A DNA stretch of 64,000 bases, taken from JAPLJC01 sp963697965. Its GTDB lineage: Bacteria > Desulfobacterota > Desulfobaccia > Desulfobaccales > 0-14-0-80-60-11. Both the position numbers and the translations under genes were made by a program. The notes beneath the pieces are model-generated. The model saw nothing but the letters and a program-made list of their open reading frames with translations. It was not told where the DNA came from and did not search any database. The DNA lies in assembly GCA_963697965.1 (NCBI GenBank), contig OY969108.1, forward strand, positions 2,480,001-2,544,000, given 5' to 3'. Below, piece after piece: positions 63,372-64,000 of this stretch (the stretch's first letter is position 1; each line of letters begins with the position of its first letter).

Positions 63372-64000
63372 ATGAACCCGATTGCGACCCCGCGTAAGGA
63401 CAAAAAGATAGGCCTGCCCCTCTGGTCCATCCTGGGATTGCTGCTGTTGGGCGGCCTGGTATGGCTTCTGTATCTGCACCCGGCCTCCGGCGCGCCCCCG
63501 TGGGTGCGCCTCATGACCCCGGTGGAGGTGGTGGGCCCCAAGACCGCCCTCACCCTGGAGGCCGGGGCTGGAGCCAGCGGCTTGCGGGAAGTTAGGGTCA
63601 GCCTCACCCAGGCCGGCCGGGAGCAGGTGGTGCTGGAGCGCCAATTCCCTCCCGGCGGCGGGCCGGGGGAGCAGGTGGAGATCCCCTTCACTCTGGAGCC
63701 CAAAGCCCTGGGGTTCAAGGACGGGAAGGCCACCCTCACGGCCTCGGTGCGGGATCGCTCCTGGCGGGAGATGTTCCGGGGCCGCCTGGCGGTCTTGAGC
63801 CGGGAGGTGGTCATCGACCTGGTCCCGGCCTCCGTCTCCATGCAGTCGATGAGCCGCCTGGTGTACGCCGGGGGCACCGGGGCCATGGCCTACCACCTCA
63901 GCAAGCCGGTTCAGGAATCCGGGGTGCTGGTGGGGGGCGTGTTATACCGGGGCTTTGCCAATCCCCGGGGAGGGTCCGGGGATTACGTGGTGCTGTTCCC
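63372..64000 (+). CDS. N-terminus of membrane-anchored M23-type peptidase (partial)
   Basis: The frame is open from ATG 63372 through the end of the window (209 codons). One hydrophobic anchor (about 17-35, WSILGLLLLGGLVWLLYLHP) precedes a periplasmic beta-rich region. That region has PWVRLMTPVEVVGPKTALTL, VRDRSWREMFRGR, VVIDLVPASVSMQSMSRLVY and AGGTGAMAYHLSKPVQESGV. This resembles the N-terminal domain preceding the LytM/M23 domain in deltaproteobacterial cell wall peptidases. The catalytic part lies beyond the window, so the call is tentative. Confidence 0.6.
   Translation, partial: MNPIATPRKDKKIGLPLWSILGLLLLGGLVWLLYLHPASGAPPWVRLMTPVEVVGPKTALTLEAGAGASGLREVRVSLTQAGREQVVLERQFPPGGGPGEQVEIPFTLEPKALGFKDGKATLTASVRDRSWREMFRGRLAVLSREVVIDLVPASVSMQSMSRLVYAGGTGAMAYHLSKPVQESGVLVGGVLYRGFANPRGGSGDYVVLF

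Overview
The window is GC-rich bacterial chromosome with typical bacterial gene density. Gene content points to an anaerobic member of the Desulfobacterota (former Deltaproteobacteria). It has a MetV-type iron-sulfur/zinc protein linked to the Wood-Ljungdahl pathway, a phenylacetate-CoA ligase/ACT/Liv transporter cluster, a DUF3842-CooT pair, RNase J, a Cus-type metal pump and class II fumarase. This placement is inferred from gene content; no rRNA is present. One tRNA gene (Phe, GAA) lies at the left end.

Layout. 0.1-8.5 kb: tRNA-Phe, an AT-rich methyltransferase, a DUF72 protein, a receiver-only response regulator, an MbfA-like ferritin/CCC1 iron transporter, a membrane hydrolase, a YkgJ-type cysteine cluster protein, a nitroreductase and EngB. 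8.7-11.1 kb: PlsC overlapping RNase J. 11.3-21.2 kb: a copper/silver handling island made of a Cys-rich secreted protein, a YHS protein, a PepSY-like protein, a class III nucleotide cyclase and a TolC/CusB/CusA efflux system. The CusB carries four metal-binding repeats. 21.2-25.6 kb: receiver-only regulator, RecO, a sterol desaturase-like enzyme and a DJ-1/PfpI protein, all between two inverted copies of a ~220 bp composite repeat. 25.7-29.9 kb: an unknown winged-helix protein, an SSS symporter and a divergent GH3 (NagZ-like) hydrolase.

30.0-39.9 kb: an uptake and activation cluster. It holds a PaaK ligase, a double-ACT protein, two Liv substrate-binding proteins, LivH, LivM, LivG and LivF, and a second PaaK-like protein that has lost key motifs. 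A broken four-helix-bundle gene sits between inverted heptad repeats. 40.0-42.7 kb: MetV and a YeiH-family transporter interrupted by a frameshift. 42.7-49.3 kb: central carbon enzymes (malic enzyme, aldehyde dehydrogenase, fumarase). These are interrupted by an AT-rich two-gene unit encoding a ribbon-helix-helix/RAMA protein with its own promoter and tandem operator-like boxes.

49.3-56.6 kb: PrmA, LeuD, LeuB (frameshifted), Asd, RsmD, CoaD, DUF3842, CooT and Zwf. 57.1-64 kb: a NYN nuclease with an OB-fold-like tail, glycogen synthase, a DUF2971 protein, a CopA-type P-ATPase and the start of a secreted M23-type peptidase.

The most striking non-genic feature is the intergenic repeat load. There are tandem arrays with a constant 7-nt period but at least six different unit sequences. 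There are also palindromes sharing outer arms TAGGGGCG/CGCCCCTA with exchangeable cores, plus larger composites of both. No CRISPR array, transposase, phage gene or complete rRNA operon was found.
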